NCBI GenBank assembly: GCA_963821815.1
Contig: CAWGFG010000006.1
Coordinates: forward strand, 186,001 to 250,000
From: JASGTU01 sp963821815
Lineage (GTDB): Bacteria; Chloroflexota; Anaerolineae; Caldilineales; Caldilineaceae
DNA length: 64,000 bases
Direction of reading: 5' to 3'
Part shown: positions 36,536 through 44,398 of the stretch, in pieces
Layout of the letters: the number at the start of each line of letters is the position of its first letter
How positions within the stretch are numbered: the stretch's first letter is position 1
Translations under genes and position numbers: made by a program
Notes under the pieces: model-generated
What the model saw: only the letters and a program-made list of their open reading frames with translations
What the model was told of the DNA's origin: nothing
Databases searched by the model: none

Positions 36536-36712
36536 ATGACAGTGATCTGTTCTGAAGCGTTCGTCTTCTTCGGCGCAACCGGCGATCTGTCGTACAGGTT
36601 GATTGTTCCTTCACTGCTGGCGATGACATATCGCTGCAACCAAGACATATCGGTGATCAGTGTGGCTATATCCGGCTGGACCGTTGACCAATTTCACGAG
36701 GGTGCGCAGTAG
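36536..36712 (+). pseudogene. zwf: Glucose-6-phosphate dehydrogenase remnant
   Basis: An ATG at 36536 with GCGGAGGAG upstream opens SEAFVFFGATGDLSYRLIVP, the unmistakable NADP-binding N terminus of glucose-6-phosphate dehydrogenase. It continues to ISVISVAISGWTVDQFHEGA and then meets a TAG at 36710-36712 after 58 residues. Normal Zwf is about 450-500 residues, and the remaining 400 residues are not present in the following 200 bases. This is a truncated remnant next to gnd, in the standard gnd-zwf order. The sequence up to 36925 looks like further decayed sequence. Confidence 0.85.
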
Positions 36713-36925
36713 CATTGAGCAGCAGAACGTCATGGACGCGTGTATGATCCATTGACGCCGAGGGCGCGCCAGGTTGCAGGCGCTAAAGTTGATGGTTAGA
36801 ATACTCATGCGTGTTTTGTGATGGCGGCGGCACGGTCCGATCCGCAAGGTCGCAACGTCGAACTGCTACTTACATTTCAGTAGTTATCCTATTTAATATC
36901 CAATTTGTGACAAAGGAGATTTGAA

Positions 36926-37756
36926 ATGAGTAACGAAGAACAGCAAGGTATTCCTGCAGTTGGCTTTCTGGTTATGGCTTTCACCGATGAGAATGTCGCC
37001 GATGAAGCTCTGGACGCAATGAAGGATGCCAAGAAACAGGGGCAGTTCTACTTCGAAGATGCTGCGGTCATCCGACAGGATCCGAAGGGTAAAGTCCACT
37101 ATCACGAGACTGGCGACATGAGTACCGGAAGAGGCGCCGGCTGGGGCGCCCTGGTCGGCGGTGTCGTTGGCGTACTCGGCGGCCCGGCAGGCGTGGTAGC
37201 GGGCGCTGGTGTGGGAGCGGCCATCGGCGGCGCCTTAGCTTCAGGGGACAAAGGTTTTAAGAGTGAGAGCTTGAACACCGTCGGTCTGGCGTTAAAGCCT
37301 GGCACCTCGGCCGTAGCTGCCATCACCAGTCGGGATTTCCTAAAGGCAGTGCAGCAAAATGTGCCCATCGAAGAGATCCGTGCGGTCGTCGCTAATCTGG
37401 CTACCAATCTCTCGAACCGATTGACGGAAGGCAAAGACGTCGCCATCGGTCTGTTGCTGACGGCAGACGGGCTTGCTATCAGGGAGATAGCTGCCGATGA
37501 GACGAGCGCTGAGGTAGTCGGTGCAGTGATCACGTCCGACGCAATAGCTGTCGGCTCTGTTGTGATCACGGACGAAGGCGCTGTCTACGAAGTTGCGGTC
37601 GCAACCGAAGAAGGCGTAGTGGATGAAGTCGGCGTGATCACGGACGAAGGCGATGACGTTGAAGATATGGTCGCCATGTCAGATGATGCCGAAGCGAGTG
37701 ATGAAGAAGCGACAGATAAGAACGACGCAACGACTGAAGACGAAGCCAAGAGCTAG
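36926..37756 (+). CDS. DUF1269-like protein with glycine-zipper segment and acidic tail
   Basis: 276 residues with AAAGGAGAT before the ATG. Residues 10-70 have an alpha/beta pattern with DENVADEALDAMKDAKKQGQ. Residues 70-110 are a Gly/Ala-rich segment (GWGALVGGVVGVLGGPAGVV) that could span or bind the membrane. Residues 115-175 contain KPGTSAVAAI. The C-terminal 90 residues are highly acidic, with VITDEG repeated three times in near-identical contexts. The DUF1269 assignment is tentative. The acidic repeats look like recent internal duplication. Confidence 0.75.
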   Translation: MSNEEQQGIPAVGFLVMAFTDENVADEALDAMKDAKKQGQFYFEDAAVIRQDPKGKVHYHETGDMSTGRGAGWGALVGGVVGVLGGPAGVVAGAGVGAAIGGALASGDKGFKSESLNTVGLALKPGTSAVAAITSRDFLKAVQQNVPIEEIRAVVANLATNLSNRLTEGKDVAIGLLLTADGLAIREIAADETSAEVVGAVITSDAIAVGSVVITDEGAVYEVAVATEEGVVDEVGVITDEGDDVEDMVAMSDDAEASDEEATDKNDATTEDEAKS

Positions 37757-37946
37757 GCAACTGCGCAGGCGCCAGGCGCTTACAATCACCCCTTGTGACT
37801 GGCGTACTGTTGCTATTTTCCATCTTGCTGAAGCGACACCAGGTACCCGAGCTGCTGAGGCAGGCCAACCGCACCACTAGTAGATCGGACGAACAGCACA
37901 GAAACAACAGCTCTAAAAATTCTGAACGTGCAATAGTCGATGCCAA
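37757..37946. other. Short intergenic region
   Basis: No gene or clear terminator is seen between the DUF1269-like gene and the glgX remnant. Confidence 0.4.
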
Positions 37947-38520
37947 GTGACCGCGAGTGGGATCCTAGTGACGATTGAACTCCGCCCTGGAAGCGCTGTT
38001 CCCGTCGGTGCAACATTTATGGCAGATGGTGTAAATTTCAGCGTCTACGCGAACAAAGCCGACGCCGTCGAATTGGTTCTCTTTGACAGCGCCGACGATG
38101 CGCAGCCGATGGTACTCCGTCTCGATGCGTCATAGCATCGCACCTATCATTACTGGCACGCGTTCGTCCCGAACCTTAAGCCCGGTCATATCTATGCGTG
38201 TCGTGTGCTCGGATCCAACGCACCTTAAAAGGCCTACGCTAGGATAGTGATAAGGTCCTGTTGGAACCGTACGGCCATGCCCAGCAGCTATGACCGGTAA
38301 GCCGCTGGGCATGGCGACATCCACACTCTTGATAAGATGTCTCTCGTCCCAGAAGAGCGGGACTGGGTCGGTCCGCGTTCTGCCGTGGCGTTGGTGGCAA
38401 CAAAGGGTTGATTTGCCGTACACATTGCTGCATCAGGCGAATGCACGCCCGCTTGCAGTCCGGTAGCGAGCGCGTATGCATTTGAGGACGAGTACTTATG
38501 GTCTGCGTGATCAATCGTAT
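37947..38520 (+). pseudogene. glgX: Glycogen debranching enzyme remnant
   Basis: The frame from GTG 37947 (or GTG 37968) gives IELRPGSAVPVGATFMADGV, NFSVYANKADAVELVLFD and VLRLDAS, matching the N terminus of GlgX-type isoamylases. A TAG at 38133 interrupts it, yet the same frame continues with HRTYHYWHAFVPNLKPGHIY as expected. After a second stop at 38226, another frame gives DKVLLEPYGHAQ (38249 onward), again GlgX-like. Later pieces are scrambled to about 38.5 kb. Normal GlgX has about 700 residues. This is a clear pseudogene with several independent lesions. Confidence 0.85.
38274..38315. repeat. 12-bp inverted repeat inside the glgX remnant
   Basis: GCCATGCCCAGC at 38274-38285 pairs exactly with GCTGGGCATGGC at 38304-38315 around an 18-base loop. 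It follows directly on the last GlgX-like peptide, so it may mark an insertion or rearrangement joint. A chance hairpin is possible. Confidence 0.5.
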
Positions 38521-38734
38521 GATTTTCGTCGTCAATGATAATGGAGGTGATCGAGGCGAAAGTTAATAGAGAGTCGGTCTGCACAAGCTAGGCTGATGAG
38601 TGGGCTTGGTGCGCATTATGCCGATCTTATCCAGCGCGGCAGTGTGAGTCTCTTGCGCATCCTCGGCACCCTTGGTCTTGGATGTGTGCAGATTTGCTAC
38701 AAGGTCGCGTTGGCGGCTCGCGTCATTCGACTAT

Positions 38735-39136
38735 TCACGCGCCCGGCGGTTTCACGCGCGGCCACGCGTGTACTGCAAACGCAGCCGCCGCGCATGTTTC
38801 AAGGATACGACCAGCCCAGATCATGCCCCATCGACTGCTCCACCAATAACCCAATACTGTGAGCCAGATACCAACATTAAAGAGCAAATACGCCAGCCAC
38901 GCTAGCTTAACGTTGCCGCGCCGGGTTCCAAAGCGCGGCAAAATCCAGAACGCAATCCCTAGCGCCAGTTGCAGTGTCCATCCAATAAGCAGGAACTCAA
39001 TGTGGGCCGGCAACAACCGCCAGATCATGGGATAGAACGGGATGCCCTTGTTGATCAAGAGCAGGAGTCCCAGCGTAAAGCCGGCCATTAGATAGAGCAT
39101 CGACGTCCGTACGTACCAGACAGAGAGCGTTGACAT
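38735..39136 (-). CDS. Small haem-copper-oxidase-like membrane protein
   Basis: 133 residues from the ATG at 39136. Four membrane segments with paired His-type landmarks (WRLLPAHIEFLLIGWTLQLA; LGIAFWILPRFGTRRGNVKL) resemble a piece of cytochrome oxidase subunit I or NnrS-like proteins. It is a paralogue of the gene directly upstream: both share a LRPVYFHLFMVGW-type or LLPAHIEFLLIGW-type motif and an F(W)(I/M)(L/F)PR(F/Y) motif. The start lies 2 bases before the upstream stop region, so the pair is co-translated. The function is unknown. Confidence 0.7.
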   Translation of the reverse strand: MSTLSVWYVRTSMLYLMAGFTLGLLLLINKGIPFYPMIWRLLPAHIEFLLIGWTLQLALGIAFWILPRFGTRRGNVKLAWLAYLLFNVGIWLTVLGYWWSSRWGMIWAGRILETCAAAAFAVHAWPRVKPPGA

Positions 39137-39137
39137 A

Positions 39138-39557
39138 CTAGCGACTCCGGAGCCGAGCCCAACTATTGGCAACAAAGGCCATCCCTGCCAACCATTGGAG
39201 CGTGGCTGACAGCACCAGAGCCCAGCCCCATATTGCATCTCCCCCCAGCCCATACAACGGTTCCGCAATAACACGCAGGACTAGCCCCACGTTCAAGAGC
39301 CAATACACGGACCATGCGATGAGTTCGTTGCCGCGCGGGCGTTCCGCCGAGTATCGCGGAAACATCCAATAGCCCACGCCAATTATGAGCTGCGTGACCC
39401 AACCCACCATAAATAGGTGGAAGTATACCGGGCGCAGCTGCGCCAGAACTGGTGGCAGGGGCGCTACCCGTACAATATCCTGGACTACTCCCACTCCCAG
39501 CGCCAGAACCAAATAGAGGAGAGCTGTCTTGATGAATACCCGCGTCAGTCTTGGCAT
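39138..39557 (-). CDS. Small haem-copper-oxidase-like membrane protein (paralogue)
   Basis: 139 residues, four membrane segments. KTALLYLVLALGVGVVQDIV opens the protein. QLRPVYFHLFMVGWVTQLII has a His in the second helix at the position of its partner's His, followed by GVGYWMFPRYSAERPRGNEL. The match to the gene at 38735 suggests tandem duplication of a half-size module, possibly acting as a heterodimer that binds haem or copper. No oxidase subunits are adjacent. Confidence 0.7.
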   Translation of the reverse strand: MPRLTRVFIKTALLYLVLALGVGVVQDIVRVAPLPPVLAQLRPVYFHLFMVGWVTQLIIGVGYWMFPRYSAERPRGNELIAWSVYWLLNVGLVLRVIAEPLYGLGGDAIWGWALVLSATLQWLAGMAFVANSWARLRSR

Positions 39558-40135
39558 TTCTTACGCATCCACCACCGGAGTCAAGATAGAACGTGAAGAT
39601 TTTCGCAGTCGGGACATTACCATGACAGTATTGAAGAAAATGAGGCGGATGGCAAACACGTAGAGGACGCCCATTCACCTGCGCCACGCCGAGCTCGGAA
39701 GTAAGACGCAGACACACGCCGCGTCAATGTTACAGACAGCAGAGTTAGTTGCGCAGAGAACTTCGTTTCGTACATGAGGTACACCTGCGGAGTGGCTGGA
39801 GATCGAATTGGCGCGTGCCCGATTATTTTAGCAAGGTGAAGCTCATGAAGATGCTATGCAGCACCGCATTGTAGAATGGACCCGTCATGATGGCCCTGAA
39901 ATCGATTGCTGCGATGCGCTTTAGAATTGTCACGGCTGACAGCTGTGAGTATTGGCGGACCCTCCAATCCGTTTTTTGGGTCGCGTCCTCCGGATTTCGA
40001 GTGACAGTGCACAATCAGCATACCTAGTGTCGTACAAAATTACGCAATTTCTTAATTGTTAATGCGTAACGCCGTACAGGATAGACTGTATGCTAGAAGT
40101 AACAGGCTGTGGGGATAGGGCAAACTTCGATGGAT
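39558..40135. other. Intergenic region at the left boundary of the repeat-flanked segment
   Basis: No gene is seen. TTACGCA at 40040-40046 and TGCGTAA at 40063-40069 form a 7-bp inverted repeat within AT-rich sequence about 70 bases before the left tRNA-derived repeat. Such AT-rich inverted repeats are sometimes integrase or regulator sites, but I have no direct evidence. Confidence 0.4.
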
Positions 40136-40254
40136 AGGTCCTTAGAGGGTCGAGACCACAATATACAGCACCCGCCGTAAAGAAGTGCACTAGATTCTTT
40201 GTGTTCAGGCTGGGGGACAGGGGTTCGAACCCCAACTATCTAATCAGAGTCAGA
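40136..40254. repeat. Left copy of tRNA-Gln 3'-half plus flank (att-like direct repeat)
   Basis: This 119-base segment matches 63663-63780 in the same orientation, with about 20 differences. It includes AGGCTGGGGGACAGG, the T-arm GTTCGAACC and TCAGAGTCAGA, that is, the 3' acceptor strand, T arm and part of the anticodon arm of the minus-strand tRNA-Gln. It also includes some 70 bases of downstream flank (GAGGGTCGAGAC, ACAGCACCCGCCGTAAAG). The 5' half of the tRNA is absent, so it cannot be a functional tRNA. This is what an old integration duplicate looks like. Confidence 0.8.
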
Positions 40255-40416
40255 ATTTTTATCATGAAGTCGAGCGGCGCCGTAGCCGGAACTTTGCTGC
40301 GCAATAGTATCTATTTTGCTCGACTTTTTCAGATACCCTCTCGATACCTGGCGTGCCTCCTCGCAACCATCGAATGGAGCGTTTTTAACAGGTAAGGGCT
40401 CGAAACTGTTAAAACC

Positions 40417-40460
40417 TGTCAAGATTGACAGTTGACGCCGTCCAAACCTTCCATTATGCT
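40417..40460 (+). promoter_or_regulatory. Candidate promoter with overlapping palindrome
   Basis: TTGACG at 40432-40437 and TATGCT at 40455-40460 are separated by 17 bases, a good sigma-70-type match. Just upstream, TGTCAA-GA-TTGACA (40417-40430) is a perfect 6+2+6 palindrome placed like an operator. Downstream, the first gene on this strand is the histidine kinase at 40850, which leaves a leader of about 380 bases. 40461-40849 holds no other gene that I can see. Confidence 0.45.
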
Positions 40461-40849
40461 CTTCATTCAAGAACCGTTAATGATCTGTTAATCGTACCTG
40501 AATATACGCAGAAGATTGAGAAGCAGTTATTTTAGGCAAGAAAGATCCGTAGGTTCTCGTAAGTGGGGCTTTTGTGTAGGTTGCAGCGTATAAGTCAAGT
40601 CACCCATCTCAGAAATCAATCGCGTCTATCATCGCCCAAATTTCTCTGAGACCAACCGAAGAGTCGATCGTTTATATGTGACATCCCTGTATCTTGGCGA
40701 GCTAGATATCTGGGTGCTTATAGAAGTATCGCGAGAGACAAGGTTTGGCACGCCACAAGTACGGCGGGCCTTCGTATTTGGTGGTGAATTTGCCCGTTGA
40801 GGAGACTGTTGGGAGTTTACGTAACCGAGTGTAATGAGAGGTTTGGAGA

Positions 40850-42913
40850 TTGGCAGTTGCTGAAGGACGAGAAGGCGTGTATAGCATGGAAATAGCAGGA
40901 CTCAAACACTCAGATCATTCGAATATCAATCCAGGCTCAGATGACTACGTGAGAAGGATGGACAAAACAGTAAGTCGCGGAATGAGGTTGCGAAGCTCGC
41001 ACGGGCAATCTGATGCAATTCCGATCAGATTCTGTACTCTGGGATATATCAACATAGGTGGAGACGGAACCATAATTAACGTTGATAACGCTACCTGTTT
41101 CGTTCTAGGCCTAGAACGCGAATATCTGATTGGCCGATCCCTTATCGATTTTGTGGTGCTTGGGGAAAGGGAAAAATATTCGCGGCACCTGTCGCAAGCA
41201 GTTGCCGGCATGCAACCGATTCTGACAAACTTGCGGCTGCGGCCTGAGGGAGTTTCGACTCCTGGTATTCCGCTTATCGTGCGTATGGATAGCTATTCTA
41301 CAGGCCAACTTGATTATATTCGCATGACGGTGAGCGCTGAGGTTGAGCGGAGGCTGTCACCTGATGCCGGAAGTCTGCATGAAGAGGCTCTGCGATGTAT
41401 GGTCGAGGGTTCGCGAGATGGCACTTCGCTGACCGATGAGAACGACCGGGTGGTATTGTGGAACCATGCCATGGAACTAATCACAGGGTTGCGGTTTGAT
41501 GAGGTCGTGGGTAAAGACATTTGGGAAGTACGTAAAACGTTGATGCCGAAACTGGATAGGACTGGTAATGTTAGGGGAAATCTCGACCAGTTCCTCAACA
41601 CTTCAAGTGGGAATGAGCGCAGAAAATCGCAGGATGGATCCTATGAACTGCTTATTCAACAACCGTCGGGGGAGGTCCGTCTCGTTCAGCAGAATGATCT
41701 GCGAATTCCGACTGCCCGAGGCTTCGTAATTGGCAGTACCTGTCGGGACAGCACGGAAAGCAGCAAGACGGCTGGAAATCTACGCCGTCGTAACGCAGAT
41801 CTGGCTCTACTGTATCGAGCGGAACAGGCTTTCACCTCTACACTTAAGCTGGACCAGGTGCTTCAGAGCGTACTGAATGAGGTGACGCAACTGCTCGACG
41901 TCACCCAAGCCTACATCTGGTTAATGGACGACGCACACACAGACCTGGTTTGTAGTCATGCGGTCGATCGAGATGGCAATACGCTTCCGTCACTCGCTGT
42001 GCAGTACGGTTCAAGGCTGGCAGAATGGATTCGTGAGGGCGGCGAAGTGCTAAGCTTTTCGGATCTGTGGGTCAAGAGCCCATTCTCCGATATCGACTGT
42101 GCTGCCGAACACCCTACCATGCGATCCTGTCTTTTTGTGCCACTGCGGTCAAAAGAGGTTGTCGTAGGCGCATTGCATCTCGTGGACGAGCGTCCTGATC
42201 ATTTCACTGCCGCCGATTCAAATCTGATTATTGCACTCGCTTCGGCGGCGGCAATCGCGGTCGAAAATGCGATGTTGTATAAGCAGGCGCAGACTCTTGC
42301 CGCATTGGAAGAACGACAGCGGCTGGCATGGGAACTTCATGACGGGGTGAACCAATCATTGTTCTCTGCAGGCCTGATCGCAGAAATACTGCCTCGCCTA
42401 TGGCAGTTGGATCCCGAGGAGGGTCGCCAGTCATTGGAGGATCTGCGTTGGCTGATTCGCGGCGCAGTTGCTGAGATGCGCGAGGTCTTGACTGAACTGA
42501 GACCAGTGGAATCGGATGACCTTGCGCTTGATGTTCGTTTGCGCCAATTAGGCAACATCTTTTCCGGGCGTACTGGTATTCCAGTAGTGCTTGACCTTAC
42601 TGGTGAGGCGGAACTACCTGTGGAGGTACAGACGGCGTTATATCGTCTGTGTCGTGAGGCGCTTAGCAACACCGCCAAACATGCGGGAGCCAGCCAGGTA
42701 GCTATCAAAATGAAAAACGAGAACGGCGCCATTGAGCTATGCATCCGGGATGACGGCAGCGGATTCGACGTAGTGCGCGCGCAGGCGGGCCATCATGGGC
42801 TCCAGTTGATGCAGGAGCGGGCCAAGGCGATCGGTGCAGGAATATCAATTGCCAGCGAGCCACAACACGGAACAGAAATCTTCATCCGTTGGGCTGGAAA
42901 TAGGAATGAGTAA
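40850..42913 (+). CDS. PAS-PAS-GAF sensor histidine kinase (NarL-partner, HisKA_3)
   Basis: 687 residues if begun at TTG 40850; GTG 40877 (after GAAGGAC) or ATG 40886 would also fit and remove 9-12 residues. There is no membrane segment, so it is a cytoplasmic sensor. A PAS domain (about 60-165) and a second PAS (180-290, LTDENDRVVLWNHAMELITG) are followed by a GAF domain (about 335-480, LLDVTQAYIWLMDDAHTDLV). The HisKA_3 dimerisation domain has the phospho-acceptor His497 in RLAWELHDGVNQSLF. The HATPase domain has CREALSNTAKHAGA and RDDGSGFD. The stop overlaps the response-regulator start, so they form a two-component pair. Confidence 0.9.
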   Translation: MAVAEGREGVYSMEIAGLKHSDHSNINPGSDDYVRRMDKTVSRGMRLRSSHGQSDAIPIRFCTLGYINIGGDGTIINVDNATCFVLGLEREYLIGRSLIDFVVLGEREKYSRHLSQAVAGMQPILTNLRLRPEGVSTPGIPLIVRMDSYSTGQLDYIRMTVSAEVERRLSPDAGSLHEEALRCMVEGSRDGTSLTDENDRVVLWNHAMELITGLRFDEVVGKDIWEVRKTLMPKLDRTGNVRGNLDQFLNTSSGNERRKSQDGSYELLIQQPSGEVRLVQQNDLRIPTARGFVIGSTCRDSTESSKTAGNLRRRNADLALLYRAEQAFTSTLKLDQVLQSVLNEVTQLLDVTQAYIWLMDDAHTDLVCSHAVDRDGNTLPSLAVQYGSRLAEWIREGGEVLSFSDLWVKSPFSDIDCAAEHPTMRSCLFVPLRSKEVVVGALHLVDERPDHFTAADSNLIIALASAAAIAVENAMLYKQAQTLAALEERQRLAWELHDGVNQSLFSAGLIAEILPRLWQLDPEEGRQSLEDLRWLIRGAVAEMREVLTELRPVESDDLALDVRLRQLGNIFSGRTGIPVVLDLTGEAELPVEVQTALYRLCREALSNTAKHAGASQVAIKMKNENGAIELCIRDDGSGFDVVRAQAGHHGLQLMQERAKAIGAGISIASEPQHGTEIFIRWAGNRNE

Positions 42914-43557
42914 TGATGCTTTGTGACAATCCCATCCGAGTCATGGTGGTCGACGATCATGCGATGACGCGCCGCGGTCTTGCTGCATTTCTTCGCACTT
43001 ACAGCGATCTGGAATTCGCTGGCGAGGCAGCTAGCGGAAACGCAGCCATCGAATCCTGCAGTCAGATCCAGCCAGATGTCGTGCTGATGGATATGATCAT
43101 GCCAGGTATCGACGGTGCGTCTGCAACGAGCATAATTCGTGAGAACTGGCCCAAGACGCAGGTCATCGCGCTGACAAGTTTTCAGGATACAGCTATTGTG
43201 CAGAAGGCGTTGCAGGCCGGCGCCATCGGTTTTCTATACAAAGACGTCTCGGCTGACGACCTGGCTTCTGCCATCCGCGCAGCATGCGCCGGTTTTGGCA
43301 TGTTTTCGCCAGGAGCCACCAGAGATGTAGTTCAGCCGTCGCGAACCTCCGCAGAACAAAAGTACGGCCTCACCTCGCGTGAACTGGAAGTTCTTGGGCT
43401 GATGGTCTGCGGTCTGCATAACACGAAGATTGCCGAGAAACTGACCGTGAGCCCGTCTACGATCAAGACTCACGTGAGTAGCATACTGCATAAGATCGGA
43501 GCGGTAAGTCGCGCAGAAGCCGCCAGCCTTGCCGTTCGCGAGGGAATTATTTCCTGA
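42913..43557 (+). CDS. NarL/LuxR-type response regulator
   Basis: 214 residues. The receiver has the acidic pair in RVMVVDDHAMTRRG, phospho-acceptor Asp60 in PDVVLMDMIMPG and the Lys in GFLYKDVS. The C-terminal helix-turn-helix has LTSRELEVLGLMVCGLHNTK and VSPSTIKTHVSSILHKIGA, typical of NarL. The ATG overlaps the kinase stop by one base; a second ATG follows at 42916. It should bind DNA when phosphorylated by the adjacent kinase. Likely targets are the downstream glycan genes, but that is inference. Confidence 0.93.
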   Translation: MMLCDNPIRVMVVDDHAMTRRGLAAFLRTYSDLEFAGEAASGNAAIESCSQIQPDVVLMDMIMPGIDGASATSIIRENWPKTQVIALTSFQDTAIVQKALQAGAIGFLYKDVSADDLASAIRAACAGFGMFSPGATRDVVQPSRTSAEQKYGLTSRELEVLGLMVCGLHNTKIAEKLTVSPSTIKTHVSSILHKIGAVSRAEAASLAVREGIIS

Positions 43558-43590
43558 TTCTACCCCTAATATCCCCCAACTGGCGGATAC

Positions 43591-43627
43591 AAGACACCCC
43601 GACTGGCTGATGCGGTCGGGGTGTCTT
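43591..43627 (+). terminator. Strong hairpin terminator after the two-component operon
   Basis: AAGACACCCCGAC at 43591-43603 pairs perfectly with GTCGGGGTGTCTT at 43615-43627 around an 11-base loop, 33 bases after the regulator's stop. The stem is flanked by A and T runs within the arms. It separates the two-component operon from the receiver-like gene at 43645. Confidence 0.8.
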
Positions 43628-43644
43628 GCTGCTACAGTATGTGA

Positions 43645-44013
43645 ATGAACCGAATCTTACTTGCCGCCAGCCGATCCGAAGATCGCAGCGCTTTACGCAG
43701 TTTACTTGTTGACATGAACGCCGAAGTCGTTGCCGAAGTCTGTGACGCTCGGGAGGCTGTGTTGCAAACTGCCACCGTTCGTCCGAACCTGATCGTAGTG
43801 GAATGGGGATTGATTCAGGAACTAAGCTGTACTGCTCTGGATGTTTTGCGTGCTGTCAGTCCCGCATCAACCAAGATCGTGCTGCTAAGTTCACTCAATG
43901 TACGGCAGCATGCTGCAATGGTATCAGGCGCTGATGTGTTCATCAGCAAAGCGGACAGCACGCAGAGCGTAGTACATCGTTTCCGTTCGGCAATCGACGA
44001 CGATTTGGGCTAA
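43645..44013 (+). CDS. Stand-alone degenerate receiver domain
   Basis: 122 residues of the CheY fold with key residues lost. The first strand reads NRILLAASRSED, so the usual acidic pair after it is replaced by Ala-Ser. The phospho-acceptor position in PNLIVVEWGL is Glu53 rather than Asp. The switch Ser (KIVLLSSLN) and Lys (VFISKADS) remain. It therefore cannot be phosphorylated normally. It may mimic the phosphorylated state or act as a binding partner of the neighbouring kinase or regulator. There is no clear ribosome site. Confidence 0.75.
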   Translation: MNRILLAASRSEDRSALRSLLVDMNAEVVAEVCDAREAVLQTATVRPNLIVVEWGLIQELSCTALDVLRAVSPASTKIVLLSSLNVRQHAAMVSGADVFISKADSTQSVVHRFRSAIDDDLG

Positions 44014-44398
44014 GTCTGAGGCCAGGGTAGCTGAGATGATGGGTCGTCGAGGCCCAAGTCCACGAAAGGAGGGCGAGTTGAAGAAGTTGAGTAACGATGT
44101 ATTTTGCTGCAGTCGGTACTGGTACAGACCGTCTGCTCAGTCAAAAGAGTTAGGACCGAGCTCAACTGAGATTCTCTGCTTCACATAGGCGATTTCATTT
44201 CGTCGTCCGAAAAGAAACCTCGATGGGATTGGAGCCCATCGAGGCAGATGGAACACATACAGGCAACATTTTGACATGGCGCAGCCGTATGCGTTGCATT
44301 TACCACTATACCATAACAAATTTCGGAAGTCATCTGAACCGAAAAACGTATGGTATATGGCGAAATGCAGCCTGCGGCTAAAAGAGAAAGGTATGATC
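44014..44398. other. Intergenic region with a hairpin
   Basis: No gene is called. CCTCGATGGG (44218-44227) and CCCATCGAGG (44235-44244) form a perfect 10-bp hairpin with a 7-base loop. On the minus strand it is followed by TTTCTTTT, and on the plus strand by no T-run. A longer in-frame start for the next gene at 44276 exists but has no ribosome site. Confidence 0.55.

Noticed and set aside
40208..40254. A second functional tRNA gene
   Set aside because: Only the 3' half is present; the D arm, 5' acceptor strand and half of the anticodon arm are missing.
44276..44398. Upstream start for the GT2-GtrA fusion at 44276
   Set aside because: No ribosome site and an atypical peptide; the ATG at 44399 has a spaced AAAGG and begins just before the GT2 domain.
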